Assembly: GCF_003261635.1 (NCBI RefSeq)
Contig: NZ_QFXK01000004.1
Location: forward strand, 124,001-188,000
DNA length: 64,000 nucleotides
Origin: Kribbella monticola
GTDB lineage: Bacteria > Actinomycetota > Actinomycetes > Propionibacteriales > Kribbellaceae
Direction of reading: 5' to 3'
A model generated the notes under the pieces. It was not told the DNA's origin. It saw only the letters and a program-made list of their open reading frames with translations, and ran no database searches. Shown in pieces: positions 7,545-16,515 of the stretch. The position numbers and the translations under genes are program-made. Within the stretch, counting starts at the first letter, position 1. Every line of letters starts with the position of its first letter.

Positions 7545-8833
7545 CAGTTCTCCTTCGTCAACGTGACCAGACGGCCGTCACCGAGGATGACATGTGCCGC
7601 AGCCGAGATGAACGCGCCTGGCTCACCGCAAACCATCCGGAATGCGCGCTGTGCCATGTCCTCGGCCAACCCGACCTTCCGGCCGTCGATGAGCACCTCT
7701 CCCGAGGCCCCGGCCTGGCCACTGCCCTTCCGCATGTTCCGCTTCACCGCCGACAGGGTTGCAACATCGAGTGTCTTGAATTCCATGATCCTGCCGGGGT
7801 CGCTCTCATTCTTGCGAACCATGGCATCCGGGTTCTTCTGGTGCTTCCTGCTGTGGTCTTCGATCCTCGCGTCGATTCGCCAGCCCTCTTTCACCAGCCG
7901 CGACGCGATCTCGATCTCCTTCGGTTTGAAAGTGTTCTGTGGATTGTGAACACCGGGGGCGAAATCGACTCCTAGAGCTCCACGTTGCGTCGCCGGGTCG
8001 AAGTTGGGGAGATCGACGTCGATGGCTGCGAATTCGATCGTGTCTGGTGTTGTGGGAGTTGCGGAGGCCGGCGTTGGGAGTTCGATGTTGATGACTGGTG
8101 GTGGGGGTTGGGTGGGGAGGTCGGGGTAGGTGAAGGTGGCGGTTACGTGGGTGGGGGTGATGGTGATGGTGGCGGTTTGCCAGGTGTGGTTGGCGTTGGC
8201 GGACATTGAGTGGAGGAGGTCGGTGGCGGATTCGTTGAGGTCTACGGCGATTTCGTAGGTGAGGTCCTCGGGAGGGTCCTGGTCCTCGACGACGATTGCG
8301 CGGCCGTCGGGGGTGACCATGAGTTCCACCTCGAGTTCTTCGAAGTCTTCGTGGTCTTCTTCGTCTTTTTGTTGTTTCTTGCGGAGTTTCTCGAGTGCTT
8401 TGCGGGCGACCTTGATGAGGGGTGGCTCGGGGGCTTCGGGTGCATCCGAGGCCGGTTTGAAAGGGGCGGAGAGGCGTTTGGTGCGGCCGAAGAGGTCGCG
8501 TTCGGCGACATCCCCGGTTCCGCCGGTCGTCCTGTCGCGGTCCGCGGAGCTCGCATCGGGGCGTGTGCCGGAACCGCCGCCCACAAGACGTTGAGCCCAA
8601 GCCTTGGCTTTCGGGGGCGCCATCGACAAGTAGTGGGCGGCTTCCTCGCAAGCTCGGGCGGCCGCGTCGAGTTGTTGGGCAGCCACGGTCGCCCGGCCTT
8701 GCGAAGCGGCGATGGCGAGCGCGGCGTTCTCCCGGCAGCGTTCCGCCGTACGGTGCAGGTGGAGGACCACCTGCGGTACCTCGTCGAGGCACTCGACCAG
8801 ACCTTGGGCGACTCGCTGCAGGTCGGACGGCAT
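7544..8833 (-). CDS. Polymorphic toxin with CdiA-CT-like nuclease C-terminus
   Basis: A 429-residue modular protein. Residues 1-85 are helical (CRENAALAIAASQGR region), resembling the N-terminal modules of actinobacterial secreted toxins. Residues 90-180 are disordered with an Asp/Glu/Lys-rich stretch (KKQQKDEEDHEDFEELE). A beta-rich part with PTTP linkers follows. From about residue 300 the sequence (EIEIASRLVKEGWRIDAR, then PDAMVRK, MEFKT, GSGQAG) matches the PD-(D/E)xK-like layout of CdiA C-terminal tRNase domains: acidic residue, E-x-K, then a basic helix and glutamine. It follows a WXG100-like gene by seven bases and is followed by two immunity-like genes. The target is probably tRNA or other nucleic acid (inference). 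Confidence 0.72.
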   Translation of the reverse strand: MPSDLQRVAQGLVECLDEVPQVVLHLHRTAERCRENAALAIAASQGRATVAAQQLDAAARACEEAAHYLSMAPPKAKAWAQRLVGGGSGTRPDASSADRDRTTGGTGDVAERDLFGRTKRLSAPFKPASDAPEAPEPPLIKVARKALEKLRKKQQKDEEDHEDFEELEVELMVTPDGRAIVVEDQDPPEDLTYEIAVDLNESATDLLHSMSANANHTWQTATITITPTHVTATFTYPDLPTQPPPPVINIELPTPASATPTTPDTIEFAAIDVDLPNFDPATQRGALGVDFAPGVHNPQNTFKPKEIEIASRLVKEGWRIDARIEDHSRKHQKNPDAMVRKNESDPGRIMEFKTLDVATLSAVKRNMRKGSGQAGASGEVLIDGRKVGLAEDMAQRAFRMVCGEPGAFISAAAHVILGDGRLVTLTKEN

Positions 8834-8840
8834 CGAGGGC

Positions 8841-9101
8841 TCAGATCTGGTCGGCGTAGCTCTTGCAGCCGGCGGACGCGATCTCCAGTGCCTCGGCGGC
8901 TTGTTCGACAGCTTTGCCGGCCGCGTCGAGAATCTCTGCGATGTCGCGGTCCACGCCGGTCGCCGTACCGGCGATCAGACTCTCCACCTGGGCGCTGTGC
9001 TGGGTGAACCGGAGCTTGAACCCGGCCAGGCCACCAGCAGCTTGCTTGGCCTCCATGGAGACCTGCTGCAGCTGTTCCTTGAGCCGCTGTACGTCGGACA
9101 C
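8841..9101 (-). CDS. WXG100-like small helical protein
   Basis: An 86-residue protein from GTG 9101, with GAAGAAGAGG upstream. It is almost wholly helical (MSDVQRLKEQLQQVSMEAKQ at the N-terminus) and, in place of the WxG turn, has AGFKLRF in the middle, followed by a second helix (GKAVEQAAEALEIAS). Length and helix-turn-helix layout match ESAT-6/WXG100-like partners of type VII-style secretion. It lies between the membrane protein and the toxin with gaps of 16 and 7 bases. The role as a secretion partner or chaperone of the toxin is inferred. Confidence 0.6.
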   Translation of the reverse strand: MSDVQRLKEQLQQVSMEAKQAAGGLAGFKLRFTQHSAQVESLIAGTATGVDRDIAEILDAAGKAVEQAAEALEIASAGCKSYADQI

Positions 9102-9117
9102 TGACTGCCTCTTCTTC

Positions 9118-9798
9118 CTAGGGATTGCGCTTCTTCGGCAACACGATCGCCGTTCCGGAGATGATCACCGGTACGGCGATCGCGATCCACCACGGCAGTC
9201 CGGCCGCCATCGCGACGACGACCAGCACGGCACCGCCCCAGCCCCACCAGCGCGCGCCGGGCAGGCGCGGCAGGCCTAGTACGCGGGATGCGGCCAGCAT
9301 GGTGACGGCCTCGATCGCTGCGCCTTCCAGTCCGGCCAGGAAGGATCCGGAGATCACCCAGATCAGTACGAAGCCGACGACGACCAGTGCGGCGCTGATA
9401 GTACGGCGCTTGCGGCGCTCCTGCTCTGCCCGGGCCTTCGCGCGCACCTCCTCCAGCTTGTCCACTGTGTCCGCCAGCTGCTTGGTGAGCTTCGCCGCGG
9501 CCGCCTCGATGTCGGTGAGTCCCCTGATCGCAGGCATCGGCACGGTCGTCCTCTTGCCGTCCGCAGGCAACCCAGCGCGCTGCAGCGAAGCAGCGGCCTT
9601 CTCTGCAAGTGCGTTGAGTCGCAGCTCGAGCTTCCGCCCGCGCTCGGCCATCGCGTCGGCCTCGGCCATCGCTGTGGCCTCTGCCTTGGACCTGTTCGCA
9701 GTCAGCCTGTCCTGCGCCTGCTGCGCGTCAGCACGCGCTCCAGCGACCTGTCGCACCGCACGGGCGTACTCGGACCACACCTGCTCTTCGGTCTTCAT
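9118..9798 (-). CDS. Membrane protein with N-terminal coiled coil
   Basis: A 226-residue protein whose ATG (9798-9796) overlaps the stop of the ATPase gene as ATGA. Residues 1-130 are Ala/Glu/Lys/Arg-rich heptads (QVAGARADAQQAQDRL, AAAKLTKQLADTVDKLEEV), a clear coiled coil. A basic ERRKRR motif precedes hydrophobic spans around residues 137-155, 160-175 and 185-215, ending in a basic KKRNP tail. This gives a cytoplasmic coiled coil anchored by two to four spans. Coupled to the ATPase and followed by the WXG100-like gene, it is a plausible membrane platform for toxin export. No known Ecc component is evident. Confidence 0.7.
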   Translation of the reverse strand: MKTEEQVWSEYARAVRQVAGARADAQQAQDRLTANRSKAEATAMAEADAMAERGRKLELRLNALAEKAAASLQRAGLPADGKRTTVPMPAIRGLTDIEAAAAKLTKQLADTVDKLEEVRAKARAEQERRKRRTISAALVVVGFVLIWVISGSFLAGLEGAAIEAVTMLAASRVLGLPRLPGARWWGWGGAVLVVVAMAAGLPWWIAIAVPVIISGTAIVLPKKRNP

Positions 9799-12551
9799 CG
9801 GCGCACCAGCTCTACATAGCGGTCGACCTCGTCCACGCGCAGCGGCGCGAACGGTACGACGACCTGCGCCTCCGGGTGCAGCCCGTCCCACAACAGCCCG
9901 CGGTGCGGCTCCGACGCCCACCGCACGAGCGGCCCACACACTGCGCGTACGCCGTCCTGCGGATGCCGCAGGAACAAGTGGGTCGCAACATTGGCCCGCC
10001 CGTACCCCAGTTGCTCGGTGCAGACATGCAGACGGTTCCACCAGCCGAACGTCACCAGCCCCTGGGTCGGCCCGTCCCGCACGATGTCCTGCAACGCGTT
10101 CGCCGGACTCTCGAAGTACCCGTCGGCGTGGGTCTGCATCTTCGGTACGCCGTGGAAGCCGAACCCGAGCAGGTAGGTCTCCCCACCGATCTGCCCGTCG
10201 CGCACAGCGTTCCGCAGCGAGAACAACCGCGGGGCGATGTCCTCGTGCTTGTCGACGGTCTCGACCTCCGACCCGAGCTGTCGCAGCGCCTGAACCAACG
10301 CACCCTTGCCCTCGGCAACAGCCGGGGACGAGTCGGTCCCGTCGACGAAGATGAACCGCGGCGGTACTACGGCTGCCGCGGCCGCGGACACCGCCAGCCC
10401 CGACAACACCCCGAGCGCATCGGCCGGGCCGTCACCCAGCACCAGTACGCCGGCGCCCGGCTCAGGCCGCACCTCGACGGCCACCGGAGCTTCGGTCACC
10501 GCGATCGGCAACCCCGTCCAGGGCCGGCCGAGTTCGGGCTTCACCGAGGCGGCGGTGTCGGCCAACCGGGCCGGCTCCGCGAGATGGAAGACGCGCGGCG
10601 GATGCGTAGTACCGGATCTGAGCCACAGTTCGCGGCGCAGGTCGTCGAGCACGGCCTTGTCGGCGAAGCTGACCAGCACGTGCTGGTTGTCGTCTGGCGA
10701 GCCGAAGTTCGCGTTCAGCACGGCCTCGCCGCGGAACTGCAGTTCGGCCGCCGCCGTGTTCCCCGTCCGCAGGATCGCCTGCGAGTCGGCCGGAGTGGTC
10801 TTCAAGGCAATCCGGTACGGCACCTGCCCGAAGATCGAGTCGCGTCGCGTCGACAACCGCTTGACCCCCTCGATCGTCTGGGTCGCGAGCACCACGTGTA
10901 CGCCGTACGCGCGGCCGAGGCGAACCAGTCGCTCGAGCAGTCGCGCGGCCTCGTCGGCCAGTTCGTCGTCGTCTTCGAGCAGCACCTGGAACTCGTCCAG
11001 TACGGCGAGGATGCGCGGCGGGCGATCCGGTCCCGCAGGCAATTCGGCGATGTCCGCGACGTTGCCGTGCGACTTGAAGATCTCGCTGCGTCGGGCGAGC
11101 TCGTCGGAGAGGTGCCGCAGTACGGCCAGCCCGAACGCCCGGTCGCTGTGGATGCCGAGCACGCGCACGTGCGGAAGCCAGTGCTCCCGCTCACCGGCCG
11201 GCCCGAGGGCGGAGAACTCCACGCCGTGCTTGAAGTCGAGCAGGTACATCTCCAGATCCACCGGCGCATAACGCGCGGCGAGACCGTGGATCAGCACGAG
11301 CAACAGATTCGACTTGCCCTGTCCGACCGCTCCCCCGACCAGTACGTGTGGCAATGCCGGGTTACCGCTGCGCAACCGCACGAGGGCCGGGGTGCGGTCG
11401 TCGTACCCGATGACGGTACTGAGCTCGTCGCTGACCGGCTGCCACCAGGTCGAGCGATCCGGCAGCGTCCGGTTGAACTCGATCGTCGGCAGCACCGCGA
11501 TCTCAGCCAGTTCCGCGATCACGTCACAGATGCCTGCGGCAACATTCGCGTCGAACGGTGGATCGAGCTTGGCCGGAACGTTCTGCAGCTGCGAGATCTC
11601 GACCCGGTTGCCGGTGATGGCCACCGGGTCGAGCAGGTCGAGCAGTTGCCGCGGATCGACCTCGTGCTCGCCCGTCGACGCAGGGTCGTGATGGACCAGG
11701 AAGCAGATGCCCCGATCCGCCCCGGTGGCCGCCAATCGGACCAGATCGCGCTGCGCCAGGGAATCGATGCCGGAGGGGTAGTCGAAAAGGACGATCAGCC
11801 GGTACGGATCGGTGACCCGACCGGTCTCGCGGATCAGTTCCTCGAACCGTTTGTGCCCCAGCTGCGCCTGCCTGCTGGCCCGCAGCGACGACACGTCGAC
11901 GAGTCCGGACAGCACGGTATGCAGCTGCTCCGCGGTATGTGTTGCCCGCGGCACCAATTGCGGGTACTTCGTGGTCAGGTGCCCGAGCAGCCCCATCATC
12001 CCGGTCAGTCGCGGATCGAACGCGTCGATCCGCAGCCGGAACGGTTCGGCCGCCGCGATCAGCCGCAGCGCCACACTCTGCAGGAGCTGCCGGGCGGCCT
12101 CGTTGCGGTCGGCCGTCACCTTCCAGCCGTTCGTCCGCAGCAGCGGCGCGACCACCGGCGTACCGGCTTCGAGTTGACCTATCCGCACGTACGACGGTGT
12201 GCCCGCGCCGACCAGTTGCCTCGACCTCCAGCGGGCGTCGTTGGGCGGGATCGAGGCCAGCCCTGGCGCCAGGCGGTCCGCCAGCAGGCGAGCCGCCGGC
12301 TCGGCCGTCGCCAGTGCTTCCGCGGTCGCGGCCTCTACCAGGCCACGCGATTCGCGCCGCGCCAGCACGGTCTGCTCCTGCAACTGCCGGTGCAGCCGCA
12401 CGGCACGCTGGTGCTCCCCATGGGTAAGCCGACGCGCGGTCTCGAGGAGCTCCCCGAGCGCGAACTGCAGTCCCCGGACCCGTGCCTCCAGAACTTCCGG
12501 AGAAACCGGTCCGGGCATGCTTTCCCCGTCAGGCTTCTCCGTCACGAGCAC
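9795..12551 (-). CDS. FtsK/SpoIIIE-type ATPase of the toxin cassette
   Basis: A 918-residue protein without transmembrane segments. Residues 1-350 form an N-terminal region with a long helical start. The FtsK-type ATPase domain has Walker A GGAVGQGKSN (Lys413) and Walker B ILAVLDEF (Asp519-Glu520), followed by VVLATQTIEGVKR, the usual sensor strand. After about residue 690 comes a second P-loop-like domain in which the Walker A position reads VLGDGPADALG, without Lys-Thr, so it is probably degenerate, as in the later domains of EccC. It is the first gene of the cassette. I infer that it powers export of the WXG100-like protein and toxin. An alternative role in DNA translocation is less likely given the neighbours. 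Confidence 0.85.
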   Translation of the reverse strand: MLVTEKPDGESMPGPVSPEVLEARVRGLQFALGELLETARRLTHGEHQRAVRLHRQLQEQTVLARRESRGLVEAATAEALATAEPAARLLADRLAPGLASIPPNDARWRSRQLVGAGTPSYVRIGQLEAGTPVVAPLLRTNGWKVTADRNEAARQLLQSVALRLIAAAEPFRLRIDAFDPRLTGMMGLLGHLTTKYPQLVPRATHTAEQLHTVLSGLVDVSSLRASRQAQLGHKRFEELIRETGRVTDPYRLIVLFDYPSGIDSLAQRDLVRLAATGADRGICFLVHHDPASTGEHEVDPRQLLDLLDPVAITGNRVEISQLQNVPAKLDPPFDANVAAGICDVIAELAEIAVLPTIEFNRTLPDRSTWWQPVSDELSTVIGYDDRTPALVRLRSGNPALPHVLVGGAVGQGKSNLLLVLIHGLAARYAPVDLEMYLLDFKHGVEFSALGPAGEREHWLPHVRVLGIHSDRAFGLAVLRHLSDELARRSEIFKSHGNVADIAELPAGPDRPPRILAVLDEFQVLLEDDDELADEAARLLERLVRLGRAYGVHVVLATQTIEGVKRLSTRRDSIFGQVPYRIALKTTPADSQAILRTGNTAAAELQFRGEAVLNANFGSPDDNQHVLVSFADKAVLDDLRRELWLRSGTTHPPRVFHLAEPARLADTAASVKPELGRPWTGLPIAVTEAPVAVEVRPEPGAGVLVLGDGPADALGVLSGLAVSAAAAAVVPPRFIFVDGTDSSPAVAEGKGALVQALRQLGSEVETVDKHEDIAPRLFSLRNAVRDGQIGGETYLLGFGFHGVPKMQTHADGYFESPANALQDIVRDGPTQGLVTFGWWNRLHVCTEQLGYGRANVATHLFLRHPQDGVRAVCGPLVRWASEPHRGLLWDGLHPEAQVVVPFAPLRVDEVDRYVELVRR

Positions 12552-12668
12552 CGTCCTTCCACCACTGCGACGCGACCTCTCCCGCTGCCTGCGTAAACCA
12601 TGTCACACCATCAGCCCCGTGTGTCACTTCCGTCATCACAAGTCTCACCTGCCGACTAGTTGTCAGGG

Positions 12669-13067
12669 CTAGTTGGTCGGGGCCACGATCTCGAGTTCGT
12701 AGCCGTCCTCGTTATGCAGGAATGCGGCGTAATGCTGCGGGCCGCCGGCGTACGGATGGCGGTCGGCGAACATCAGCGTCCAGCCGTGCGCGGTCGCTTC
12801 GCCGACGATCGCATCGACCTCGGCCCGGCTCGCGGCGTTGAGAGCCAGATGGTTCATCCCCGGCCGCAGCCGGTCGTGATCCGGGGCCGACATCGCGGGG
12901 CTCTGCTCGGCGACCAGATAGCTGCCGTCGGGCGCGATCCAGGTGTACCCGCCGGGCCAGCTGTCACCGTCCTTCCAGCCCAGCCGGTTGAGCACCCAGC
13001 CCCAACTGGTCAGCGTTCGGGAGAGGTCCGGGACCCAGATCTCGACGTGGTGCACCGCGGCGGCCAT
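12669..13067 (-). CDS. VOC-superfamily (glyoxalase/bleomycin-resistance) protein
   Basis: A 132-residue protein with the paired beta-alpha-beta-beta-beta layout of the vicinal oxygen chelate family: HHVEIWVPDLSRTL at the start, MNHLALNA in the middle and DGYELEIVAP at the end. His and Glu residues at the usual metal positions are present (H7, H73, E127 approximately). It may be a small dioxygenase, glyoxalase or resistance protein. It is upstream of the ATPase cassette in the same direction, 117 bases away, but no functional link is evident. Confidence 0.85.
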   Translation of the reverse strand: MAAAVHHVEIWVPDLSRTLTSWGWVLNRLGWKDGDSWPGGYTWIAPDGSYLVAEQSPAMSAPDHDRLRPGMNHLALNAASRAEVDAIVGEATAHGWTLMFADRHPYAGGPQHYAAFLHNEDGYELEIVAPTN

Positions 13068-13074
13068 CGGAGCA

Positions 13075-13272
13075 TTATCTGTGCTCGTCGAAACGGTTGG
13101 ACACCGCTACCGCGGCCAGGCCCACGACCACCAGCCAGACCACCGCCGCGGCCAGCCAGGGCCACCAGTCCGAACCCGCGGCCACGGCGGCGACCGCCTT
13201 GCCGAACAGGCCACCCGCAGGGGCGAAGACCAGCACCACCAGAACGCGGGCGACAACGGTCTCCTTGGTCAT
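13075..13272 (-). CDS. Small two-span membrane protein (65 aa)
   Basis: ATG 13272 opens a 65-residue protein with two hydrophobic stretches (about residues 8-31 and 37-57) joined by GSDWWPWL, and a short charged tail. The longer upstream frame to 13779 is antisense to the nuclease gene and is not credible. It ends eight bases before the VOC gene start, so the two may be co-transcribed. Function unknown. Confidence 0.5.
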   Translation of the reverse strand: MTKETVVARVLVVLVFAPAGGLFGKAVAAVAAGSDWWPWLAAAVVWLVVVGLAAVAVSNRFDEHR

Positions 13273-13419
13273 TTCTTCATTGTCCGAGCCCTCGGCCGCC
13301 ACCGCAGCGACACGGGCGCGCCCTCGTTTCCTGCCCCTGTGGACGGCCCGGCACATTTTGTCCGCGGGGTGGTCTAGCGTCTGGGGTGCATGAACGGCGA
13401 GTGGCAGAAGGGAGGCACG

Positions 13420-16400
13420 GTGAGCGCGACCCGGATCGAGACCACGGCGTACGGCGCGGCCGCGCTGGAAAAACTGCGCGCCGTCGTGGCAGGCCTGAAG
13501 GCCGACGATCCGATGAAGCCCGTCACCTTGCTGTTGCCCAACAACCTGGCAGGCGTAGCCGCACGCCGATTCCTGGCCGCCACCGGGATCGCCGGGCTCT
13601 ATCTCGCCACCCTCCCCCGCCTCGCCGAGCAACTCGCCGCGGGCCTGCTCGCGCCGCGACGTCCGGCGACCCGCCCGATCGTGGCCGCGACCTGGCGTAC
13701 CGCGCTGTCGAAGGCTCCCGGCGTTTTCGCGGACGTTGCCGATCACCCGGCCACGATCCAAGCGCTTGCTGCAGCACATCGCGAACTGCGCGACCTGAGC
13801 GATCCTGCTCTCGACAAAGTGGCCTCGGCCTCACTTCTCGGGCCCGACCTGATTCGCCTGCATCGCCATGTCACCGGCGAGTTGGAGCCGGATTGGTACG
13901 ACGAGACCGACCTGCTGAAGACCGCTGCCGCCAAGGTCATCGAGAGTCCCGCGACCGTCGCGGAGCTGGGCGCCCTGGTGCTCTACCTGCCGCAGGAGCT
14001 GACGCAGGCAGAGGCCGGCTTCGTCGAGGCGCTCGGCAACGCCGCGGCGGATCTGACGGTGATCGTCGGCCTGACCGACGTGAAGCGCGCCGACCGCGCG
14101 GTACGGCGATCACTCGACCGCATCGGCATCGACCTGCCGACGTCCATCGCCAAGAACTACCCGGTCGCGACCGAGGTGCTCAACGCATCCGATACCGACG
14201 ACGAGGTCCGCTGCGTGGTGCGAGATGTCGTCAAGACGCTTGCCCACACGCCGGCGCACCGGATCGCCGTGCTCTACTCGGCCGCCACTCCGTATGCGCG
14301 ACTCCTGCACGAGCATCTCGCGGCCGCGAAGATCGAGGTGAACGGTCCGGGCACCCGGCCGGTCCACGAGCGGGCGCTCGCGCGGACGTTGTTGGAAGTG
14401 CTGGCGCTGGTCGACCACGACCTGCCGCGTGCCGACCTGTTCCGCGCACTGGCGAACGCGCCGACGAAGGACTTCACCGGCGAGCGGATTCCGGTGCCGC
14501 AGTGGGAGCGGCTGTCCCGGGCGGCCGCTGTGGTCCGTGGTGACGACTGGGACGAGCGGCTCGCCAGGTATGCGGAGTCGGAACGGCGTACGGCTGACCA
14601 AGAGGCGGCTGCCGAGGACGCCCGGCCTGCCGCAGTACGGCGTGCGCAGGCGAGCGCTGAGACGGCGGAGCGGCTGCACCAGTTCGCCTCGGAGCTGCGG
14701 CGGCGCCTGCAGGCGACGGCGTTGCTGGAGACCTGGTCGGAGTTGGCCGCGGCGGTGCTCAAACTGTTCCAGGATCTTTTGGGGGACACCGACTCGCTGC
14801 CGATCGAAGAGCAGTATGCGGCCGTTGCGGTCGAGGGATCGCTGCGAGGGCTGTCGACGCTGGACGAGCTCGGGACGCCGGCCAGCCTGGCGGTGTTGCG
14901 AGACGTTCTCGATCTGGAGTTGCAGCAGTCGCTGCCTCGCGTGGGCACGTTCGGCATCGGCGTACTGGTGGCGCCGTTGTCCACGAGCATCGGACTCTCG
15001 GTCGACGTCGTTTTCGTGGTCGGGCTGTCGGAAGACCTTTATCCAGGGCGGGTTCACGAAGACGCGCTGCTTCCGCATCGGGTCCGGGAGGCGGCCGCGC
15101 CGGAGCTGGCGTCGTTCCGCGACCGGCTGGACGAGAAGCAGCGACATCTGCTGGCGGCGTTCTCGGCCGGTTCGCAGCGGGTGGTCGCGTCGTTCCCGCG
15201 CGGCGATCTCCGTCGATCCAGCCGCCGGCTACCGACGCGCTGGTTGCTCGGCACGTTGCGCGAGTTGACCGGCGATCACGCGCTGGCGGCGACGGAGTGG
15301 GACCGCGCCGAGTACGGCGACCGGCTGACCACCTCGGCGTCGTACGCCGGTTCGTTGACCACGGCAACCATGGCGGCCACCGAGCAGGACTGGCGGGTGC
15401 GGGCCTTGTCGGCCGGCCTTGCGCTGCCCGACCAGGTGATCGAGCGGGCCCGCGTGCTGCTGCGAGCGCGGTCAAGTGATGAGTTCACGCGCTTCGACGG
15501 GAACCTGTCGGGGGTCGCCGGCCTGCCCGACTACGCGTCGGAGGATCGCGTCGCGTCACCGACGTCGCTGGAGTCCTTTGCGACCTGTCCCCACGCGTAC
15601 TTCGTGGAGCGGTTGCTGCAGGTGGAGCCGCTCGAGGCGCCTGAGGATCTCTTGGTGATTTCGCCTTTGCAGGTGGGGAATCTGATCCACAACAGCCTTG
15701 ACGCCTTTGTGACCCGGCTGGCCGGATCGCTGCCCGGCTACGGCGAGGCTTGGACAGCGGAGCAGCGATCGCTGTTGCTCGCGATCGGCGCGGATCTCGC
15801 CGACCGGTTCGAAGCCGAGGGGCTGACCGGCCATCCCCGGTTGTGGCAGCGGGAGCGGCTGCGGATCCTGGGCGATCTGCTGGTGCTGCTGAGCGACGAC
15901 GAGCGCTGGCGGCTCGAGCACGACGCGTCGGTGGTCGCGAGCGAGCTGCGGTTCGGGTTCGACGGGGAGCCGCCGGTGGAGATCCCGATTCCGTCGGGTC
16001 GGGTGCTGTTGCGTGGCTCGGCCGACAAGGTCGATCTCGGCCGGGACGGCACGATCTACGTCACCGACGTGAAGACCGGCGGCTTCTCGCGGTACGAGGC
16101 GATCGAGTCGGATCCGGTCGCGGCGGGGACGAAGTTGCAGTTGCCGGTGTACGCGTATGCGGCGCGGATGCGGTTGGGTGACGAGTCGACGCCGGTCGAG
16201 GCGGCGTACTGGTTCGTCCGCAAGGGTGGTCGGCGGATTCCGGTGCCGCTGACCGACGAGGTCGAGGCCAGGTATGTGGACACGCTGGAGGTGATCGTGT
16301 CGTCGATCGCTTCTGGGCAATTCCCGGCGAAGGCTCCCGAAGTACCGGATTTCCTTTGGGTGCAGTGCCCGTACTGCAACCCGGACGGCATCGGGCACAG

Positions 16401-16515
16401 CGAGGTCAGGACGCGGTGGGAGCGCAAGCGGCACGATCCCGAGCTGGAGCGGCTGGTGCGGTTGATCGACCCCGGTGCGCTGCCTGCGTTCGAGGAGGTG
16501 GCCCTCGATGAGTGA
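13420..16515 (+). CDS. AddB-like subunit: inactive helicase fold with PD-(D/E)xK nuclease
   Basis: A 1031-residue protein from GTG 13420, chosen because AAGGGAGG ends four to five bases upstream; an ATG 30 bases earlier lacks a site. The N-terminal helicase fold has no Walker A Lys (LLLPNNLAGVAARRF stands there), as in AddB. The C-terminal nuclease has TDVKTGG (Asp883, Lys885) and an AddB-type cysteine arrangement: Cys723 in ATCPHAYF and CPYC (Cys983, Cys986), with the usual fourth cysteine missing. The stop overlaps the start of the AddA-like gene by eight bases. The two should form a heterodimer that resects double-strand breaks. The AdnAB or RecB-like label is an alternative. Confidence 0.85.
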   Translation: MSATRIETTAYGAAALEKLRAVVAGLKADDPMKPVTLLLPNNLAGVAARRFLAATGIAGLYLATLPRLAEQLAAGLLAPRRPATRPIVAATWRTALSKAPGVFADVADHPATIQALAAAHRELRDLSDPALDKVASASLLGPDLIRLHRHVTGELEPDWYDETDLLKTAAAKVIESPATVAELGALVLYLPQELTQAEAGFVEALGNAAADLTVIVGLTDVKRADRAVRRSLDRIGIDLPTSIAKNYPVATEVLNASDTDDEVRCVVRDVVKTLAHTPAHRIAVLYSAATPYARLLHEHLAAAKIEVNGPGTRPVHERALARTLLEVLALVDHDLPRADLFRALANAPTKDFTGERIPVPQWERLSRAAAVVRGDDWDERLARYAESERRTADQEAAAEDARPAAVRRAQASAETAERLHQFASELRRRLQATALLETWSELAAAVLKLFQDLLGDTDSLPIEEQYAAVAVEGSLRGLSTLDELGTPASLAVLRDVLDLELQQSLPRVGTFGIGVLVAPLSTSIGLSVDVVFVVGLSEDLYPGRVHEDALLPHRVREAAAPELASFRDRLDEKQRHLLAAFSAGSQRVVASFPRGDLRRSSRRLPTRWLLGTLRELTGDHALAATEWDRAEYGDRLTTSASYAGSLTTATMAATEQDWRVRALSAGLALPDQVIERARVLLRARSSDEFTRFDGNLSGVAGLPDYASEDRVASPTSLESFATCPHAYFVERLLQVEPLEAPEDLLVISPLQVGNLIHNSLDAFVTRLAGSLPGYGEAWTAEQRSLLLAIGADLADRFEAEGLTGHPRLWQRERLRILGDLLVLLSDDERWRLEHDASVVASELRFGFDGEPPVEIPIPSGRVLLRGSADKVDLGRDGTIYVTDVKTGGFSRYEAIESDPVAAGTKLQLPVYAYAARMRLGDESTPVEAAYWFVRKGGRRIPVPLTDEVEARYVDTLEVIVSSIASGQFPAKAPEVPDFLWVQCPYCNPDGIGHSEVRTRWERKRHDPELERLVRLIDPGALPAFEEVALDE

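Noticed and set aside
9795-12551. Complete type VII (ESX) secretion locus
   Set aside because: Only an EccC-like ATPase and a WXG100-like protein are seen; EccB, EccD, EccE and mycosin are missing, so it is called a compact cassette.
9876-12596. 906-residue plus-strand open frame opposite the FtsK-like ATPase gene
   Set aside because: It is an antisense shadow with Arg/Pro/His/Gln-rich composition, while the minus strand has Walker A and B motifs and coupled neighbours.
12660-14543. 627-residue plus-strand frame across the VOC and AddB-like genes
   Set aside because: It runs antisense to the VOC gene and in the wrong frame of the AddB-like gene; it has no domain signal.
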